Shown piece by piece: positions 46,701-52,500 of a stretch of 52,500 bases of DNA. Every line of letters starts with the position of its first letter. Position 1 is the first letter of the stretch. The position numbers were made by a program, and so were the translations under genes. This DNA is from Zygnema cylindricum (Eukaryota; Streptophyta; Zygnematophyceae; Zygnematales; Zygnemataceae), in assembly GCA_037447655.1 (NCBI GenBank), contig JBBHKE010000806.1, positions 1 to 52,500 on the forward strand. The letters run 5' to 3'. The notes beneath the pieces are model-generated. The model was not told where the DNA came from, did no database searches, and saw only the letters and a list, made by a program, of their open reading frames with translations.

Positions 46701-49700
46701 GGAGATCTCGCATTGAATTTTTTAGCAGCAAATAAAAGTGGTCAGGCACCGGTTTTGGTAGGAGGTAGGAAGGCTCCTGTACATGAAGGAGGGAGACGAT
46801 CTGTACTCAGTTCACAAATGCCAAGGGAAACGTTCAAAAAAGACATTGCTCCATTTGTATTTAGTAAGGAAGACGTAAGGTTATCGAGGCAGTTAATGGA
46901 AATCAATAGCACCAACAGCAATGTAACTGACAGGGAACCTGCAGGAGGAGGAGGATGGCTTTCTTTCTTCGGATGGGGGGCGAGGAAACAGCGAGAAAAT
47001 TCGCCTTTGAGCAATCTTAGTCGAAAGAAGAAAGGATCGTTTTTGCCCAAGAGAGGTTTGAGTGTACGGAAAAAGAAACAAACATCTGAGTTGAAAAACA
47101 TGACTAAGAATGAGATCCAGAAACCTCCCCCACGAATGAAAAAGGCACGTAGAAGGAGAATTGAAGAGGATGCTACATTGAGGAGCCAATGTTTAAATAA
47201 ATTGATAGAATTATGGGGTGGAATGCCTCTTAAGTGGAATGTTGGTCAACTTTCTCCTCGCGAGACAAAAAAACCAATGTGCGAACGGGATGGTGAATTG
47301 ATTCCATGTGAAGATAATCCCAGTGGAATTGTTACTGTTTCACGGAAAAGGGGGGATCTTAACAAAATAGTTCCCTCCCCACCAGCACAACGATTCGCGT
47401 TTATTTTCCTGGTCTTCTCTCCAGAGCTGGTAAGTGGAAGTAAGAGTAGGGAAGCTCTAGTTTTTTAATGGCCATAACCGTTTCTTTGGGACACCATCGT
47501 TGTTAAGTCATCGATGAGGGTTTCAACCAAAGGATTTCTTGTTCCTACCCCCTCCCATCTTTATCTCCTCATCCTTATCATTGTTTCTCACTCATCTTCT
47601 TTTTTCTATTTGCATTGTACAGCTTAAAATAGCGGCTTATCTTTATATCCTCCTCCTCGTTTGTGTTTTCCACTCATCTTCTCTTCTTTATCCTGTTCTT
47701 TTTTCTTTTTTCTACGTGTTGTACAGCTTAAAATAGCAGTTGTGGCGGCTCAGTCTTTACGTCTAACCGGAACTCCTCATGAGATTGTCCTTCTTGCTGG
47801 AGGAAACGCAAATTTAAATAACTTAGATGCAGAACATTTGTTTCTTATTGACCAACATTTCACTTCCATGCGACCCGTTTCGACGATTCGAAATCCCCAC
47901 ACTCACAATGCCTATTCTAAACTACATGCTTGGAGTTTAACGGAATACACTCGCGTGGTATATCTCGACATCGATATACTTATTCTGGAGAATATTGACG
48001 AGTTATTTAATCATCCTGGACTTGCGGCAGTTCCCGATGTGTATGAATCGACAAAATTTAATTCTGGAGTTATGGTTATAGAGCCTTCACTTGCGACCTA
48101 TAGTAAAATGGTCTCTCTCGCTGGTAGTCGAACTTCATACAACCGAGATGACCAGGTGAGGTTTTCTTCTGCCCCTTTTCTTCCACTGGGAAAAACGATA
48201 ATTGCTAAATCTCATACCACTATTACTGTGGGTTTTGTTGGCAAACCTGAAAAAGTTTTTAAGACAATGGATAATCGATTTACCATAGCTATTCCACACT
48301 AATGCTGGTAAAATTCTAAACTACCGGGTGCTGTCCATTTTAATTCATGCTTTGTATTAAGCCAATTTTCTTGGTTCCCCTTAAAGAAAAACTCTCTCAT
48401 AAATAGTGTGAAACACACGAATGATGATAAGGTGCTCTATTACTGCTGGTTGCTTAGCAAGTTTATAATTGTGTTATCCTCAGTAAAGTTGTCAGAAAAC
48501 TCCCAAAATGTCACATATTCCACATTAACTCATGTTTAGTTGCAGTAAACAGTTTTTAACTTGCCCCCTCGAAAAAACGAAAGATGAACTCAGCTAGTCG
48601 GTCCAGTAAACTTAGTTCATGAATTGTATGAACCACACTAATCATGGTGAAGAATTTAGATTTGAGACTGATTTCTTGGAAAATGGACTCATAAGGGACG
48701 GTAATTTTCAAGGTAGAGGTGCTTAAAGCAATTTTTCGATTGGCGATATGGTTTATGGCACAGGGATTTTTGAACCCTTTTTTCGAATCGTGGTATAGTA
48801 TGGATATCGAACATCGACTTCCATTTAAATACAATGCCATAATACATTTTCCAAAAACGTACATCCCTCCGGCTGGTCTTTATGTAAACAGAGCTCATGA
48901 GTTTTTGGGACCCCTTGCAATCATTCATTTCGCTAACCCGTGGTTCAAACCCTGGAAAAATCGAAAAAACTCAACTTGTAGTGTTTGGTGTAAAGCGTGG
49001 TTAAGAGTTCGTGAAGAGCTTGCAAAAAATGAATGGCGAAAACTCGATCCCGAAAAATTTCAAGTATTGGATGGGATTCCCTCTCCTTGGTTGGATTTGA
49101 AAAATCCATTTGCTGTCAGAAGACATGCGAGGGAGGAAGCTTTGAAAGCTCGGTTTCAAAAAAAAAAGGAAGAAGTCGAGAAAAGGGAAGAAGCTGAGAA
49201 ACGGAAAAGGGAAAAATCTTTGGAGGCTCAGTTTAGGAAAAGGGAAGAAGTTGAGGAACGGGAGGTTATGGGAGAGGAGTCAATGGAAGGAGAAAATGGG
49301 GTGGGTTTCCAGGAAAATGTGAAAATGGAGGAGGAAGGTAAATACGGCATAAATGAAGAAACTAGGGATAGTGACGAAACTGGGGAAAATGAGGAAACTG
49401 GGGAAACTGGGGAAAATAGGGAAAACGGGACTGGGGACAATGGGGAAAAGGGAAAATCGTGGGAGGCGAGAGAAGGAGAGGAAGGGGCAAATGTGGTAGG
49501 TAACAGACGAAGGATTTTGACAGCAAGTGGCAGTCTCTTTTCTTCGGAAAAGTTCGGTCTTTTTGGAGAAAATTCTTTTGGAATAGAGGCAGAATGGAAT
49601 AAAACTTTAAACAGTATTGACAAATCACAGGTGAAAGAGGAAACAAAGAAAGATGTTCAAGTGCAAGTTGAACAAGAGGGAGAGGGAGAGTTTGAGAAAG

Positions 49701-51606
49701 AGAGAGAGGAAGAGGAAGACGAAGAGGGAGAGGAAGGTGGAATTAAGAAACAGGTGTGGATTTGGGAAAGAGAACGTCTACCTCCTCCAATAGAAGAACG
49801 AATGATTAATCCTCATGTGAGGCAAGGATATAGTGACGATGCTTTTGCGACTTTACTCACGAGAGAAGATGAAGCCTTTCTTTTGGGAACTTGGGGACTT
49901 TCTTACCGACAACATCATAGACTCGGGAAAGGAGGAAGTTCTATGCGACCGACACTTCTTCTCGTTCTGTCGACCGTTCCGGAGCAAGCATGGATGCCCT
50001 ACAAGGTAATACTTTCCTGCATTAAGTGATTGGACTCTCTCCCTCCCTCCCTCCGTGTCAAACTCTTTATCTTTGGCTTTACCTGTATATCCTTCTACAA
50101 ATTTTCCTTTTGAAGTCGAGGTCGCCACACAGACCTCTTTTCTTTCGAAACCTTTGAGAGCATTTCACAGGATTCTGACCAACACTGTTTCCTAACTTTT
50201 TCCTCCCCTCTTCCTCTTTTTCTCTCTCCCTCTCCCTCTTCTCTCCTCTCCCTCCCCCTCCCCTCGTGTATCTCAAGGCCCTGTTTGCAGACATCCTGGT
50301 TGTGGAACCCCTCGGGATTGAGACAGAGAGGAGGAGATTTGCTCCGGAATTCTCTCTTCTCTACCTTTGGAATCAGGTGAAATACGAAAGAATTGTTTTT
50401 GTCGATGCTCTCTCCCTTTTTTGGGACAATTGTAACGGAATTCTCGACTGGGAACCGTTTGCTGCCGTTCCATCAGCTCTTCCCGGAGATCGTTTTAATC
50501 CTCGAACTCTCCTCCTACAACCAGACGAAAGAACGTTTCAGGTAAGAAAAAGAAAACATCTATTTGTTTTTGTGATTTGTTTTCTAAGTTCACAGGTTTT
50601 CTCGACTTTTTTTCGTTTTTCAGTCTACAGTACACTGTATTTGTCGTTTTAAGTAGAAGTTGTTTAACAAGCTGTCAAAAAACTTCAACAAATTTAGGCA
50701 AATAGTCGTTTAAAAACTGATGATTCGTAAATTCCGGTGAGTATATATGGGCGCCGATTTAATTTTGGTTCCTGACATTGTTGTGCTTTTGTACTGGAAT
50801 GCTACCCATTATTGTGGGATACATGTAAAGAACTGTATTTATTTCACTATATCCTACCTCTCAAAAACGGAGAAGCTTTTTTAAAGACAACACAGAGAAT
50901 TAGATTTCCAAATACAGTCCTAGGGAAGTCGAGATGGAGGGAAATGGAGTTTTCCAACTTTATTGTGGCTCACTTTTCTCTTCCTCTGGAGAGAAGAAGA
51001 GGAGAGTCTCTCACGAGAAAATGAGATTCTTCACTCTTGGAGAAAAGAGATAAGCCAAAGGGGAAATTACTTGTGTGAGTCAAAAGGAGGCACTGAAAAT
51101 CGGAGAGTCAATCTCATGGTTTCTTATGACTCGACTCCTGTAGCAATGTCAATCTTAGTGTTAATGTTGTGTTGTTTTTTTTGTTTTTTGAATACCAACA
51201 TGCGAAGTATTTAGCTTTATTCCTATTTTCAACATTTGATCCTTTTAACATTTAGTCATTTTTGTTACAGGACATGTTGGGAAAACTGACATCTCCACTA
51301 TACCCGACCGATTCCCTCGAAAATTTCTTAAATGCTTATTTTCACACCTGGTATTCTTCTCCGGCACCTCATCGTATGCCACTTTCATATGCTGTAGACA
51401 CCATGTTAAAACCTCATTCTATGAAATATGTCTACCCATGGAAAATCATTTCATTTGATCCTCGAACTCCTCCTTTTAGTGATTTGAGTCGATGGAAAGG
51501 ACAACCTCGTATGTTCGCTGCGACTAAATGGAGGATGGTTTTTTGTAGATTAAGGACAAAACTAAGACCGAATCACTTAAGACACCTGTGTGAGCAAAAA
51601 CCTTAA
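43715..51606 (+). CDS. Type II membrane glycosyltransferase with fused GT64, GT8 and second GT8-like domains
   Basis: Six phase-compatible exons (43715-44559, 46316-47429, 47727-48155, 48764-50005, 50278-50541, 51271-51606) encode 1409 residues. A basic, Pro/Ser-rich cytosolic tail precedes one membrane segment (83-100, VKSILLCLAYLCVIYLIWYV), typical of Golgi enzymes. Residues about 228-600 form an exostosin-type GT64 domain: VTVLLSSSAATW, FVHSVQVVLEGW, RFVPRKPVNTTAVLWCLDDL, and LNFLAANKSG; GGMPL closes it. Residues about 645-900 form a GT8 domain: SLRLTGTPHEIVLLAGG, DxD motif VVYLDIDILILEN (D734, D736), FNSGVMVIEPS, and HFANPWFKPW. An acidic, Glu-rich linker (about 920-1110) leads to a second GT8-like domain in which the DxD position reads FVDALSLF. 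The GT64 DDD motif reads DDL (320-322). Substrates are unknown; related plant enzymes act in xylan or GIPC glycosylation. Confidence 0.85.
44721..45444. mobile_element. Three TA-MITEs in intron 1 of the GT64-GT8 gene
   Basis: 44721-44872 has ends CACTGCCAATTGCTATCAG and CACTAATAGCAATGGGCAG; 44957-45156 has CGCCTAACCTCGCTATTAGA and TTAACAGCAATAGGCAGTG; 45221-45444 has CACTACACACGTATTGCTCT and AGCTAATAGGGGTACATTG. All have TA borders and degenerate inverted repeats; the third has the internal CTGTGCACACTGGTCGG block. Confidence 0.55.
45445..46315 (+). other. Remainder of GT64-GT8 intron 1
   Basis: No exon, RNA or repeat recognised. A plus-strand frame at 46150-46401 overlaps exon 2 out of frame and is not supported; the acceptor used for exon 2 is GACAG at 46311-46315. 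Confidence 0.4.
47613..47640 (+). repeat. Acceptor-side echo of GT64-GT8 exon 3
   Basis: ATTGTACAGCTTAAAATAGC at 47614 repeats the exon 3 acceptor and first codons (GTTGTACAGCTTAAAATAGC at 47719), with the neighbouring CACTCATCTTCT text also duplicated. The copy, about 105 bases upstream in the intron, keeps a full CAG acceptor, so it is a potential alternative splice site. Confidence 0.85.
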
Positions 51607-52500
51607 AAGGCATTAGTTTGTAGTTATATCGGTGTTTTTGACTCGTCTTTTTTTCTTTTTTTCGTGGATTGACAAACAGTGTGGTTTGCTCCATAAGGAG
51701 CTGTGCCATCCAATAATGGGAAATCCCTCTCAGTTATTCATTTTCGTCTTTTAGCGTCTCATCATTGACTTGTTTCCCATTCTATTTACGTACCAGATTT
51801 CTTTGGAGTATTCTGTTCATCATTTATAGAGAAACAGCAAATATTGTAGAACCCTTAGTTTCAGAAACATCACCCTTTTATCTTTCGGCCCGAACCTAAG
51901 CAAACCATAGATACTGTACATTTAGGTGAAGTTGCACTACTTGTTTTTCGTAAAGAAATTACGGAATGTCAATCACATCCTTTTAGTGAGGACATTAACG
52001 GTAAAAACGAAAGGCTCTGTGAATGGTGTGAGCTTACTTTGAACTGTGAGTAGAGTGACAGTTAATTAGTGTGGTAACAGTTTCAGTAAGATTTATTTTT
52101 TGTGGTTTGAGCTCTCGGCACGTTGTTAGACTTTGTAGTTTCTGTCTTATTTTACAGCTTCAATTATTTCCCGGAGAACTAAGCTTCCAGAGAGAAAATT
52201 CTTTTAGTTCTCCTATTTGTACCGTAAAAGAGAAAATTCTACTTGTCCTCCCGTTTTCTTTGGGTAGTTTCTTCGTTTTCACTAAAAGTTCTACAGAGTT
52301 CCCAGAAACTTGCTATGATAAGCAGGTTCAACATTATTTTCTTTTGCCCTCTCATTTTAACTGATGGGCGATCAGTTTTGTAAGAAATGAGAAAAATGAA
52401 AAGCTGTCTGATGCGAGTTGGGTGTTATTTACAATTCTTTAAAGACCTAGATCTCACATACATGTAAAGTATGCTTAGAACTTCAGAAAATGCGTGTAAA
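51607..52500. other. Downstream of the GT64-GT8 gene
   Basis: Probably 3' UTR followed by intergenic DNA. A plus-strand frame at 52071-52364 has a plausible acceptor at 52157 but no recognisable protein; I do not call it a gene. Confidence 0.35.

Noticed and set aside
1-52500. tRNA, rRNA, organellar insertions and full viral genomes
   Set aside because: Looked for by eye; no cloverleaf, rRNA core or organelle gene block was recognised. Short or diverged copies could be missed without a search tool.

Overview
The window is nuclear DNA of a photosynthetic eukaryote, most likely a streptophyte (a charophyte-grade alga or seed-free land plant). The DNA is AT-rich. The genes are split by many GT-AG introns, mostly 0.1-3 kb long and full of simple repeats. 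The products are typical of the green lineage: a plastid-type isoamylase, an ABC1-family atypical kinase, a divergent CRAL-TRIO protein, a phosphoserine phosphatase with a plastid-like leader, and a Golgi-type glycosyltransferase. I cannot name the species. Exon boundaries below were built by hand from splice signals, reading phase and protein-family similarity; no transcript data were available.

Layout. 672-5007 (-): N-terminal 333 codons of an ISA3-like starch debranching enzyme, running off the left edge. 5008-9850: intergenic DNA made of MITEs and two larger terminal-inverted-repeat elements. About 10080-13460 (-): decayed non-LTR retroelement with a restriction-like endonuclease domain. 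14516-26092 (-): 13-exon ABC1/ADCK-type kinase. 28223-31698 (+): 5-exon CRAL-TRIO protein. 33703-40456 (-): 7-exon phosphoserine phosphatase. 43715-51606 (+): 6-exon, 1409-residue type II membrane protein joining a GT64 domain to two GT8-like domains. 51607-52500: no recognised gene.

Three things stand out. (1) The GT64-GT8-GT8 protein is an unusual glycosyltransferase architecture. The nearest known plant pairing is GT8 IPUT1 with GT64 GINT1/GMT1 in sphingolipid (GIPC) head-group synthesis, so the fusion may encode consecutive steps of one glycan pathway. (2) Many introns carry partial copies ('echoes') of the neighbouring exon edge. Donor-side exon halves are copied into the downstream intron and acceptor-side halves into the upstream intron, as expected if introns grow by tandem duplications that straddle splice sites. 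(3) Two short bacterial protein-coding fragments sit inside introns: a ParE-like (alphaproteobacterial-type) piece in the isoamylase gene and a GldG-like (Bacteroidetes-type) piece in the phosphatase gene. The second lies inside one of the exon echoes.

The genes are not an operon or an obvious cluster. Isoamylase and phosphoserine phosphatase probably act in the plastid (starch breakdown, serine synthesis), the ABC1 kinase in an organelle membrane, and the glycosyltransferase in the Golgi. The kinase and CRAL-TRIO genes are head-to-head, CRAL-TRIO and phosphatase tail-to-tail, and phosphatase and glycosyltransferase head-to-head. The gaps between them are filled by MITEs and low-complexity DNA.
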